A DNA stretch of 64,000 nt, taken from Gordius sp. MW1. Lineage: Eukaryota; Nematomorpha; Gordioida; Gordea; Gordiidae. Position 1 is the stretch's first letter; each line of letters starts with the position of its first letter. The position numbers and the translations under genes are program-made. The notes beneath the pieces are model-generated. The model was given only the letters and a program-made list of their open reading frames with translations, did not search any database and was not told where the DNA came from. Positions 52,501 through 64,000 of this stretch are shown here, in pieces. The DNA is taken from the NCBI GenBank assembly GCA_964036665.1, contig OZ038531.1, positions 11,036,168-11,100,167 of the forward strand. Reading direction: 5' to 3'.

Positions 52501-55021
52501 GATGAAAGTTGTCGTTTTCAGACGTAGTTTCGATGATAAAAAGTAAAAATTTATCAGAATCTAAAAACTATTACTTTGAAATCATAATCGCATAGAGCAG
52601 TTTTCAAAAATTAAGCACTCACGTTGCGATACAACAAACTAATCGCTACAATAAAACGTTGTCTTTTGTCAAAATGATAGTTCTCGCAGCTTAAAACCTC
52701 TTTTCGGAAGTCAATCGAGGATAATGGGATTCTCAAATTGGCTTACTTTTACATATTTTTTTACGCTCTTTCACATAGAATCGAAAAAAATAAATATTTT
52801 TACCTCAAAATTTTTCACCTATTTTTCTTTGAACCGTATTCATCCGATGAAAGTTGTCGTTTTCAGACGTGATTTCTATGATCCCAGTAAAAATTTATCA
52901 GAATCTGAAAACTATTACTTTGTAATCATGATCGCATAGAGCCATTTTCAAAAATTAAGCACTCACGTTGCGATACAACAAACTAATCGCAACAATAAAA
53001 CGTTGTCTTTTGTCAAAATGATAGTTCTCGCAGCTTAAAACCTCTTTTCGGAAGTAAATCGAGGATAATAGGATTCTCAAATTGGCTTACTTTTATATAT
53101 TTTTTTATGCTCTTTCACATAGAATCGAAAAAAAATAAATATTTTTACCTCAAATTTTTTACATATTTTTCTTTCAACCGTATGCATCCGATAAAAGTTG
53201 TAGTTTTCAGACGTGGTTTCGATGATAAAAAGTAAAAATTTATCAGAATCAGAAAACTATTACTTTAAAATCATGATCGCATAGTGCATTTTTGAAAAAT
53301 TAAGCACTCACGTTGCGATACAACAAACTAATCGCAACAATAAAACGTTGTCTTTTGTCAAAATGATAGTTCTCGCAGCTTAAAACCTCTTTTCGGAACT
53401 AAATCGAGGATAATAGGATTCTCAAATTGGCTTACTTCAATATATTTTTTTACGCTCTTTCACATAGAATCGAAAAAAATAAATATTTTTACCTCAATTT
53501 TTCACCTATTTTTCTTTGAACCGTATTCATCCGATGAAAGTTGTCGTTTTCAGACGTGGTTTCTATGATCCCAAGTAAAAATTTATCAGAATCTGAAAAC
53601 TATTACTTTGAAATCATGATCGCATAGAGCCATTTTCAAAAATTAAGCACTCACGTTGCGATACAACAAACTAATCGCAACAATAAAACGTTGTCTTTTG
53701 TCAAAATGATAGTTCTCGCAGCTTAAAACCTCTTTTCGGAAGTAAATCGAGGATAATAGGATTCTCAAATTGGCTTACTTTTATATATTTTTTTACGCTC
53801 TTTCACATAGAATCGAAAAAAAAATATTTTTACCTCAAAATTTTTCACCTATTTTTCTTTACAACGTATTCATCCGATGAAAGTTGTCGTTTTCGAACGT
53901 GGTTTCTATGATCCCAAGTAAAAATTTATCAGAATCTGAAAACTTTTACTTTAAAATCATGATCGCATAGAGCTATTTTCAAAAATTAAGCACTCACGTT
54001 GCGATACAACAAACTAATCGCAACAATAAAACGTTGTCTTTTGTCAAAATGATAGTTCTCGCAGCTTAAAACCTCTTTTCGGAAGTAAATCGAGGATAAT
54101 AGGATTCTCAAATTGGCTTACTTTTACATATTTTTTTATGCTCTTTCACAAAGAATCGAAAAAAATAAATATTTTTACCTCAAAATTTTTCACATATTTT
54201 TCTTTCAACCGTATGCATCCGATGAAAGTTGTCGTTTTCAGACGTGGTTTCGATGATAAAAAGTAAAAATTTATCAGAATCTAAAAACTATTACTTTGAA
54301 ATCATAATCGCATAGAGCAGTTTTCAAAAATTAAGCACTCACGTTGCGATACAACAAACTAATCGCTACAATAAAACGTTGTCTTTTGTCAAAACGATAG
54401 TTCTCGCAGCTTAAAACCTCTTTTCGGAAGTCAATCGAGGATAATAGGATCTCAAATTGGCTTACTTTTATATATTTTTTTACGCTCTTTCACATAGAAT
54501 CGAAAAAAATAAATATTTTTACCTCGAAATTTTTCACCTATTTTTCTTTACACCGTATTCATCCGATGAAAGTTGTCGTTTTCAGACGTGGTTTCTATGA
54601 TCCCAAGTAAAAATTTATCAGAATCTGAAAACTTTTACTTTGAAATCATGATCGCATAGAGCCATTTTCAAAAATTAAGCACTCACGTTGCGATACAACA
54701 AACTAATCGCAACAATAAAACGTTGTCTTTTGTCAAAATGATAGTTCTCGCAGCTTAAAACCTCTTTTCGGAAGTAAATCGAGGATAATAGGATTCTCAA
54801 ATTGGCTTACTTTTATATATTTTTTCATGCTCTTTCACACAGAATCGGAAAAAATAAATATTTTTACCTCAAAATTTTTCACATATTTTTCTTTCAACCG
54901 TATGCATCCGATGAAAGTTGTTGTTTTCAGACGTGGTTTCGATGATAAAAAGTAAAAATTTATCAGAATCAGCAAACTATTACTTTAAAATCATCATCGC
55001 ATAGTGCATTTTTGAAAAATT
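49511..55021 (+). repeat. Segment with an 8-monomer repeat built around the module
   Basis: The monomers at 49,511 and 49,856 recur at 52,268 and 52,613 (offset 2,757 bp). They share CCTCCTTTAGG, TTTAAACCG, GACGTAGTTTCG and GAGGATAATGGG, and the first type recurs again at 55,022. The intervals between are filled by module copies and by monomers 52,957-53,987. Those carry CCTCAAATTTTTTAC, GGAACTAAATC and, at 53,886-53,902, a private TTTTCGAACG change. Only satellite is present. Confidence 0.8.
50200..52267 (+). repeat. 3-monomer module in two tandem copies
   Basis: Monomers 50,200, 50,545 and 50,889 are repeated at 51,234, 51,579 and 51,923 (offset 1,034 bp). The order is a CACAAAGAATCG monomer with TTTTTATGCTC, then a GAAGTCAATC monomer with CAAAACGATAG and the shortened GGATCTC, then a CACACAGAATCGG monomer with AATCAGCAAAC. 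The same trio stands at 48,477-49,510 and 53,988-55,021. Confidence 0.9.
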
Positions 55022-55159
55022 AAGCACTCACGTTGCGATACAACAAACTAATCGCAACAATAAAACGTTGTCTTTTGTCAAAATGATAGTTCTCGCAGCT
55101 TAAAACCTCCTTTAGGAAGTAAATCGAGGATAATAGGATTCTCAAATTGGCTTACTTAT

Positions 55160-58100
55160 ATATATTTTTTTAAGCTCTTTCACATAGAATCGAAAAAAAT
55201 AAATATTTTTACCTCAAAAATTTTCACCTATTTTTCTTTAAACCGTATTCATCCGATGAAAGTTGTCGTTTTCAGACGTAGTTTCGATGATAAAAAGTAA
55301 AAATTTATCAGAATCTAAAAACTATTACTTTGAAATCATAATCGCATAGAGCAGTTTTCAAAAATTAAGCACTCACGTTGCGATACAACAAACTAATCGC
55401 AACAATAAAACGTTGTCTTTTGTCAAAATGAATAGTTCTGGCAGCTTAAAACCTCTTTTCGGAAGTAAATCGAGGATAATAGGATTCTCAAATTGGCTTA
55501 CTTGTATATATTTTTTCATGCTCTTTCACATAGAATCGAAAAAAATAAATATTTTTACCTCAAAATTTTTCACATATTTTTCTTTCAACCGTATGCATCC
55601 GATGAAAGTTGTCGTTTTCAGACGTGGTTTCGATGATAAAAAGTAAAAATTTATCAGAATCTAAAAACTATTACTTTGAAATCATAATCGCATAGAGCAG
55701 TTTTCAAAAATTAAGCACTCACGTTGCGATACAACAAACTAATCGCTACAATAAAACGTTGTCTTTTGTCAAAATGATAGTTCTCGCAGCTTAAAACCTC
55801 TTTTCGGAAGTCAATCGAGGATAATAGGATTCTCAAATTGGCTTACTTTTACATATTTTTTTACGCTCTTTCACATAGAATCGAAAAAAATAAATATTTT
55901 TACCTCAAAATTTTTCACCTATTTTTCTTTGAACCGTATTCATCCGATGAAAGTTGTCGTTTTCAGACGTGTTTCTATGATCCCAGTAAAAATTTATCAG
56001 AATCTGAAAACTATTACTTTGTAATCATGATCGCATAGAGCCATTTTCAAAAATTAAGCACTCACGTTGCGATACAACAAACTAATCGCAACAATAAAAC
56101 GTTGTCTTTTGTCAAAATGATAGTTCTCGCAGCTTAAAACCTCTTTTCGGAAGTAAATCGAGGATAATAGGATTCTCAAATTGGCTTACTTTTATATATT
56201 TTTTTATGCTCTTTCACATAGAATCGAAAAAAAATAAATATTTTTACCTCAAATTTTTTACATATTTTTCTTTCAACCGTATGCATCCGATGAAAGTTGT
56301 AGTTTTCAGACGTGGTTTCGATGATAAAAAGTAAAAATTTATCAGAATCAGAAAACTATTACTTTAAAATCATGATCGCATAGTGCATTTTTGAAAAATT
56401 AAGCACTCACGTTGCGATACAACAAACTAATCGCAACAATAAAACGTTGTCTTTTGTCAAAATGATAGTTCTCGCAGCTTAAAACCTCTTTTCGGAACTA
56501 AATCGAGGATAATAGGATTCTCAAATTGGCTTACTTATATATATTTTTTCAAGCTCTTTCACATAGAATCGAAAAAAATAAATATTTTTACCTCAAAATT
56601 TTTCACCTATTTTTCTTTGAACCGTATTCATCCGATGAAAGTTGTCGTTTTCAGACGTGGTTTCTATGATCCCAGTAAAAATTTATCAGAATCTGAAAAC
56701 TATTACTTTGTAATCATGATCGCATAGAGCCATTTTCAAAAATTAAGCACTCACGTTGCGATACAACAAACTAATCGCTACAATAAAACGTTGTCTTTTG
56801 TCAAAATGATAGTTCTCGCAGCTTAAAACCTCTTTTCGGAAGTCAATCGAGGATAATAGGATTCTCAAATTGGCTTACTTTTACATATTTTTTTACGCTC
56901 TTTCACATAGAATCGAAAAAAATAAATATTTTTACCTCAAAATTTTTCACCTATTTTTCTTTGAACCGTATTCATCCGATGAAAGTTGTCGTTTTCAGAC
57001 GTGATTTCTATGATCCCAGTAAAAATTTATCAGAATCTGAAAACTATTACTTTGTAATCATGATCGCATAGAGCCATTTTCAAAAATTAAGCACTCACGT
57101 TGCGATACAACAAACTAATCGCAACAATTAAACGTTGTCTTTTGTCAAAATGATAGTTCTCGCAGCTTAAAACCTCTTTTCGGAAGTAAATCGAGGATAA
57201 TAGGATTCTCAAATTGGCTTACTTTTATATATTTTTTTATGCTCTTTCACATAGAATCGAAAAAAAATAAATATTTTTACCTCAAATTTTTTACATATTT
57301 TTCTTTCAACCGTATGCATCCGATAAAAGTTGTAGTTTTCAGACGTGGTTTCGATGATAAAAAGTAAAAATTTATCAGAATCAGAAAACTATTACTTTAA
57401 AATCATGATCGCATAGTGCATTTTTGAAAAATTAAGCACTCACGTTGCGATACAACAAACTAATCGCAACAATAAAACGTTGTCTTTTGTCAAAATGATA
57501 GTTCTCGCAGCTTAAAACCTCTTTTCGGAACTAAATCGAGGATAATAGGATTCTCAAATTGGCTTACTTATATATATTTTTTCAAGCTCTTTCACATAGA
57601 ATCGAAAAAAATAAATATTTTTACCTCAAAATTTTTCACCTATTTTTCTTTGAACCGTATTCATCCGATGAAAGTTGTCGTTTTCAGACGTGGTTTCTAT
57701 GATCCCAGTAAAAATTTATCAGAATCTGAAAACTATTACTTTGTAATCATGATCGCATAGAGCCATTTTCAAAAATTAAGCACTCACGTTGCGATACAAC
57801 AAACTAATCGCAACAATAAAACGTTGTCTTTTGTCAAAATGATAGTTCTTGCAGCTTAAAACCTCTTTTCGGAAGTAAATCGAGGATAATAGGATTCTCA
57901 AATTGGCTTACTTTTATATATTTTTTCATGCTCTTTCACATAGAATCGAAAAAAATAAATATTTTTACCTCAAAATTTTTCACCTATTTTTCTTTACACC
58001 GTATTCATCCGATGAAAGTTGTCGTTTTCAGACGTGGTTTCTATGATAAAAAGTAAAAATTTATCAGAATCTAAAAACTATTACTTTGAAATCATAATCG

Positions 58101-61100
58101 CATAGAGCAGTTTTCAAAAATTAAGCACTCACGTTGCGATACAACAAACTAATCGCAACAATAAAACGTTGTCTTTTGTCAAAATGATAGTTCTCGCAGC
58201 TTAAAACCTCTTTTCGGAAGTAAATCGAGGATAATAGGATTCTCAAATTGGCTTACTTATATATATTTTTTCAAGTTCTTTCACATAGAATCGAAAAAAA
58301 TAAATATTTTTACCTCAAAATTTTTCACATATTTTTCTTTCAACCGTATGCATCCGATGAAAGTTGTCGTTTTCAGACGTGGTTTCGATGATAAAAAGTA
58401 AAAATTTATCAGAATCTAAAAACTATTACTTTGAAATCATAATCGCATAGAGCAGTTTTCAAAAATTAAGCACTCACGTTGCGATACAACAAACTAATCG
58501 CAACAATAAAACGTTGTCTTTTGTCAAAATGAATAGTTCTGGCAGCTTAAAACCTCTTTTCGGACCTAAATCGAGGATAATAGGATTCTCAAATTGGCTT
58601 ACTTCAATATATTTTTTTACGCTCTTTTACATAGAATCGAAAAAAATAAATATTTTTACCTCAAAATTTTTCACCTATTTTTCTTTGAACCGTATTCATC
58701 CGATGAAAGTTGTCGTTTTCAGACGTGGTTTCTATGATCCCAAGTAAAAATTTATCAGAATCTGAAAACTATTACTTTGAAATCATGATCGCATAGAGCC
58801 ATTTTCAAAAATTAAGCACTCACGTTGCGATATAACAAACTAATCGCAACAATAAAACGTTGTCTTTTGTCAAAATGATAGTTCTCGCAGCTTAAAACCT
58901 CTTTTCGGAAGTAAATCGAGGATAATAGGATTCTCAAATTGGCTTACTTTTATATATTTTTTTACGCTCTTTCACATAGAATCGAAAAAAAAAATATTTT
59001 TACCTCAAAATTTTTCACCTATTTTTCTTTACACCGTATTCATCCGATGAAAGTTGTCGTTTTCAGACGTGGTTTCTATGATCCCAAGTAAAAATTTATC
59101 AGAATCTGAAAACTTTTACTTTAAAATCATGATCGCATAGAGCCATTTTCAATAATTAAGCACTCACGTTGCGATACAACAAACTAATCGCAACAATAAA
59201 ACGTTGTCTTTTGTCAAAATGATAGTTCTAGCAGCTTAAAACCTCTTTTCGGAAGTAAATCGAGGATAATAGGATTCTCAAATTGGCTTACTTTTATATA
59301 TTTTTTTATGCTCTTTCACAAAGAATCGAAAAAAATAAATATTTTTACCTCAAAATTTTTCACATATTTTTCTTTCAACCGTATGCATCCGATGAAAGTT
59401 GTCGTTTTCAGGCGTGGTTTCGATGATAAAAAGTAAAAATTTATCAGAATCTAAAAACTATTACTTTGAAATCATAATCGCATAGAGCAGTTTTCAAAAA
59501 TTAAGCACTCACGTTGCGATACAACAAACTAATCGCTACAATAAAACGTTGTCTTTTGTCAAAATGATAGTTCTCGCAGCTTAAAACCTCTTTTCGGAAG
59601 TCAATCGAGGATAATAGGATCTCAAATTGGCTTACTTTTATATATTTTTTTACGCTCTTTCACATAGAATCGAAAAGAATAAATATTTTTACCTCAAAAT
59701 TTTTCACCTATTTTTCTTTACACCGTATTCATCCGATGAAAGTTGTCGTTTTCAGACGTGGTTTCTATGATCCCAAGTAAAAATTTATCAGAATCTGAAA
59801 ACTTTTACTTTGAAATCATGATCGCATAGAGCCATTTTAAAAAATTAAGCAATCACGTTGCGATACAACAAACTAATCGCAACAATAAAACGTCGTCTTT
59901 TGTCAAAATGATAGTTCTCGCAGCTTAAAACCTCTTTTCGGAAGTAAATCGAGGATAATAGGATTCTCAAATTGGCTTACTTTTATATATTTTTTCATGC
60001 TCTTTCACACCGAATCGAAAAAAATAAATATTTTTACCTTAAAATTTCACATATTTTTCTTTCAACCGTATGCATCCGATGAAAGTTGTTGTTTTCAGAC
60101 GTGGTTTCGATGATAAAAAGTAAAAATTTATCAGAATCAGAAAACTATTACTTTAAAATCATCATCGCATAGTGCATTTTTGAAAAATTAAGCACTCACG
60201 TTGCGATACAACAAACTAATCGCAACAATAAAACGTTGTCTTTTGTCAAAATGATAGTTCTCGCAGCTTAAAACCTCTTTTCGGAAGTAAATCGAGGATA
60301 ATAGGATTCTCAAATTGGCTTACTTATATATATTTTTTCAAGCTCTTTCACATAGAATCGAAAAAAATAAATATTTTTACCTCAAAATTTTTCACCTATT
60401 TTTCTTTGAACCGTATTCATCCGATGAAAGTTGTCGTTTTCAGACCTGGTTTCGATGATAAAAAGTAAAAATTTATCAGAATCTAAAAACTATTACTTTG
60501 AAATCATAATCGCATAGAGCAGTTTTCAAAAATTAAGCACTCACGTTGCGATACAACAAACTAATCGCAACAATGAAACGTTGTCTATTGTCAAAATGAA
60601 TAGTTCTGGCAGCTTAAAACCTCTTTTCGGAATCGAGGATAATAGGATTATCAAATTGGCTTACTTGTATATATTTTTTCATGCTCTTTCACATAGAATC
60701 GAAAAAAATAAATATTTTTACCTCAAAATTTTTCACATATTTTTCTTTTAACCGTATGCATCCGATGAAAGTTGTCGTTTTCAGACGTGGTTTCGATGAT
60801 AAAAAGTAAAAATTTATCAGAATCTAAAAACTATTACTTTGAAATCATAATCGCATAGAGCAGTTTTCAAAAATTAAGCACTCACGTTGCGATACAACAA
60901 ACTAATCGCTACAATAAAACGTTGTCTTTTGTCAAAATGATAGTTCTCGCAGCTTAAAACCTCTTTTCGGAAGTCAATCGAGGATAATAGGATTCTCAAA
61001 TTGGCTTACTTGTATATATTTTTTCATGCTCTTTCACATAGAATCGAAAAAAATAAATATTTTTACCTCAAAATTTTTCACATATTTTTCTTTCAACCGT

Positions 61101-61358
61101 ATGCATCCGATGAAAGTTGTCGTTTTCAGACGTGGTTTCGATGATAAAAAGTAAAAATTTATCAGAATCTAAAAACTATTACTTTGAAATCATAATCGCA
61201 TAGAGCAGTTTTCAAAAATTAAGCACTCACGTTGCGATACAACAAACTAATCGCTACAATAAAACGTTGTCTTTTGTCAAAATGATAGTTCTCGCAGCTT
61301 AAAACCTCTTTTCGGAAGTCAATCGAGGATAATAGGATTCTCAAATTGGCTTACTTTT
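55160..61358 (+). repeat. 18-monomer block, copy 1 (right end of window)
   Basis: Monomers from 55,022 (right part) through 57,088 reappear at +6,199 bp. The private GACGTGTTTCTATG deletion (about 55,966 and 62,165) and GATGAAAGTTGTAG (about 56,289 and 62,488) tie the copies. Inside the block a trio is tandemly doubled (55,713, 56,056, 56,401 and 56,745, 57,089, 57,434; offset about 1,033 bp). The monomers 57,089-60,189 match 35,735-38,835 at an offset of 21,354 bp. Confidence 0.85.
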
Positions 61359-64000
61359 ATATATTTTTTTAAGCTCTTTCACATAGAATCGAAAAAAATA
61401 AATATTTTTACCTCAAAAATTTTCGCCTATTTTTCTTTAAACCGTATTCATCCGATGAAAGTTGTCGTTTTCAGACGTAGTTTCGATGATAAAAAGTAAA
61501 AATTTATCAGAATCTAAAAACTATTACTTTGAAATCATAATCGCATAGAGCAGTTTTCAAAAATTAAGCACTCACGTTGCGATACAACAAACTAATCGCA
61601 ACAATAAAACGTTGTCTTTTGTCAAAATGAATAGTTCTGGCAGCTTAAAACCTCTTTTCGGAAGTAAATCGAGGATAATAGGATTCTCAAATTGGCTTAC
61701 TTGTATATATTTTTTCATGCTCTTTCACATAGAATCGAAAAAAATAAATATTTTTACCTCAAAATTTTTCACATATTTTTCTTTCAACCGTATGCATCCG
61801 ATGAAAGTTGTCGTTTTCAGACGTGGTTTCGATGATAAAAAGTAAAAATTTATCAGAATCTAAAAACTATTACTTTGAAATCATAATCGCATAGAGCAGT
61901 TTTCAAAAATTAAGCACTCACGTTGCGATACAACAAACTAATCGCTACAATAAAACGTTGTCTTTTGTCAAAATGATAGTTCTCGCAGCTTAAAACCTCT
62001 TTTCGGAAGTCAATCGAGGATAATAGGATTCTCAAATTGGCTTACTTTTACATATTTTTTTACGCTCTTTCACATAGAATCGAAAAAAATAAATATTTTT
62101 ACCTCAAAATTTTTCACCTATTTTTCTTTGAACCGTATTCATCCGATGAAAGTTGTCGTTTTCAGACGTGTTTCTATGATCCCAGTAAAAATTTATCAGA
62201 ATCTGAAAACTATTACTTTGTAATCATGATCGCATAGAGCCATTTTCAAAAATTAAGCACTCACGTTGCGATACAACAAACTAATCGCAACAATAAAACG
62301 TTGTCTTTTGTCAAAATGATAGTTCTCGCAGCTTAAAACCTCTTTTCGGAAGTAAATCGAGGATAATAGGATTCTCAAATTGGCTTACTTTTATATATTT
62401 TTTTATGCTCTTTCACATAGAATCGAAAAAAAATAAATATTTTTACCTCAAATTTTTTACATATTTTTCTTTCAACCGTATGCATCCGATGAAAGTTGTA
62501 GTTTTCAGACGTGGTTTCGATGATAAAAAGTAAAAATTTATCAGAATCAGAAAACTATTACTTTAAAATCATGATCGCATAGTGCATTTTTGAAAAATTA
62601 AGCACTCACGTTGCGATACAACAAACTAATCGCAACAATAAAACGTTGTCTTTTGTCAAAATGATAGTTCTCGCAGCTTAAAACCTCTTTTCGGAACTAA
62701 ATCGAGGATAATAGGATTCTCAAATTGGCTTACTTATATATATTTTTTCAAGCTCTTTCACATAGAATCGAAAAAAATAAATATTTTTACCTCAAAAATT
62801 TTCACCTATTTTTCTTTGAACCGTATTCATCCGATGAAAGTTGTCGTTTTCAGACGTGGTTTCTATGATCCCAGTAAAAATTTATCAGAATCTGAAAACT
62901 ATTACTTTGTAATCATGATCGCATAGAGCCATTTTCAAAAATTAAGCACTCACGTAGCGATACAACAAACTAATCGCTACAATAAAACGTTGTCTTTTGT
63001 CAAAATGATAGTTCTCGCAGCTTAAAACCTCTTTTCGGAAGTCAATCGAGGATAATAGGATTCTCAAATTGGCTTACTTTTACATATTTTTTTACGCTCT
63101 TTCACATAGAATCGAAAAAAATAAATATTTTTACCTCAAAATTTTTCACCTATTTTTCTTTGAACCGTATTCATCCGATGAAAGTTGTCGTTTTCAGACG
63201 TGATTTCTATGATCCCAGTAAAAATTTATCAGAATCTGAAAACTATTACTTTGTAATCATGATCGCATAGAGCCATTTTCAAAAATTAAGCACTCACGTT
63301 GCGATACAACAAACTAATCGCAACAATAAAACGTTGTCTTTTGTCAAAATGATAGTTCTCGCAGCTTAAAACCTCTTTTCGGAAGTAAATCGAGGATAAT
63401 AGGATTCTCAAATTGGCTTACTTTTATATATTTTTTTATGCTCTTTCACATAGAATCGAAAAAAAATAAATATTTTTACCTCAAATTTTTTACATATTTT
63501 TCTTTCAACCGTATGCATCCGATAAAAGTTGTAGTTTTCAGACGTGGTTTCGATGATAAAAAGTAAAAATTTATCAGAATCAGAAAACTATTACTTTAAA
63601 ATCATGATCGCATAGAGCAGTTTTCAAAAATTAAGCACTCACGTTGCGATACAACAAACTAATCGCAACAATAAAACGTTGTCTTTTGTCAAAATGATAG
63701 TTCTCGCAGCTTAAAACCTCTTTTCGGAAGTAAATCGAGGATAATAGGATTCTCAAATTGGCTTACTTATATATATTTTTTCAAGCTCTTTCACATAGAA
63801 TCGAAAAAAATAAATATTTTTACCTCAAAATTTTTCACATATTTTTCTTTCAACCGTATGCATCCGATGAAAGTTGTCGTTTTCAGACGTGGTTTCGATG
63901 ATAAAAAGTAAAAATTTATCAGAATCTAAAAACTATTACTTTGAAATCATAATCGCATAGAGCAGTTTTCAAAAATTAAGCACTCACGTTGCGATACAAC
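61359..64000 (+). repeat. 18-monomer block, copy 2, incomplete at window edge
   Basis: This follows copy 1 at +6,199 bp up to about 63,605. There the monomer switches from the ATCGCATAGTGC type expected from 57,410 to ATCGCATAGAGCAG, and the next monomer (63,633) resembles the one at 58,123 rather than 57,434. This is explained by loss of two monomers relative to copy 1. The last 23 bases (63,978-64,000) begin a new monomer, and the array continues past the window. Confidence 0.8.
62954..62980. repeat. Dyad with both arms changed and pairing kept
   Basis: The left arm here is GTAGCGAT (62,954-62,961) and the right arm ATCGCTAC (62,973-62,980), still perfectly complementary. In other monomers with the ATCGCTAC right arm the left arm is GTTGCGAT, which leaves one mismatch. 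The monomer at the equivalent place in the other block copy (56,745) has that mismatch, so the left-arm change arose after the duplication. Confidence 0.85.

Larger units (their letters stand above)
1..64000 (+). repeat. Satellite DNA array, ~345 bp monomer, about 186 tandem copies
   Basis: The window is filled end to end with head-to-tail copies of one unit. Using the AAGCACTCAC word as a ruler gives 186 anchors from 266 to 63,978, so 185 full periods averaging 344.4 bp. Nearly all are 340-346 bp; two are 330 bp. No interval contains an insertion larger than a couple of bases, and no copy is inverted. One 346 bp monomer (266-611) has 60 C and 45 G, about 30% GC. A unit of about 345 bp is close to two nucleosome repeats, a common size for eukaryotic satellites. 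A (peri)centromeric or heterochromatic location is inference. The family is not one I recognise. Confidence 0.99.

Noticed and set aside
1-64000. CRISPR-like regular repetition.
   Set aside because: The repeated unit is about 345 bp with no unique spacers between copies. This is a contiguous satellite, not short repeats with spacers.
1-64000. Telomeric repeats or a subtelomere boundary.
   Set aside because: No run of TTAGG, TTAGGG or similar short repeats was seen anywhere in the window.
1-64000. One regular higher-order repeat covering the array.
   Set aside because: Local periods of 2, 3, 7, 8, 9, 10, 18 and 22 monomers occur in different places, and none extends across the window.

Overview
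The whole 64 kb window is one uninterrupted array of a satellite DNA. Taking a fixed point in the repeat (the start of the AAGCACTCAC word), I located 186 occurrences between 266 and 63,978. That makes 185 complete monomers with a mean length of 344.4 bp; most are 343-346 bp and the extremes are 330 and 346 bp. All are head to tail in one orientation. I see no gene, RNA gene, transposon, CRISPR array or unique DNA. Short open frames of 62-93 codons recur only because one monomer subfamily carries an extra A; they are shadows of the repeat.

Organism: long, AT-rich (about 30% GC by hand count of one monomer), homogenised arrays of a ~345 bp unit are typical of eukaryotic pericentromeric, centromeric or subtelomeric heterochromatin. 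CpG is not depleted (12 CpG in one 346 bp monomer against about 8 expected), which fits a genome with little CpG methylation, such as many insects and other invertebrates. This is inference; I do not recognise the satellite family and cannot name the species.

Layout: there is no single higher-order repeat. The array is a mosaic of nested segmental duplications, all in whole-monomer steps. At 1-2.8 kb there is a partial 5-monomer duplication. At 2.85-16.6 kb an 18-monomer block is followed by its 22-monomer copy. At 16.7-22.9 kb there is a 9-monomer duplication. At 22.3-31.9 kb there are dimer, trimer and 10-monomer duplications. At 31.9-36.7 kb and 47.1-49.5 kb lie copies of one block 43 monomers apart. 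At 36.7-41.5 kb there is a 7-monomer tandem duplication. At 41.2-43.7 kb there is a run of seven monomers of the rarer subfamily. At 48.5-55 kb a recurrent 3-monomer module is amplified. At 55.2-64 kb an 18-monomer block is followed by the start of its copy.

Each monomer has two recognisable parts. One is a well-conserved segment with an 8 bp inverted repeat (GTTGCGAT, 11 nt, ATCGCAAC). The other is an A/T-tract-rich segment that could be curved. The dyad is the best candidate for a functional element, for example as a protein site or a cruciform in a centromere without CENP-B boxes, but the sequence alone does not prove function.
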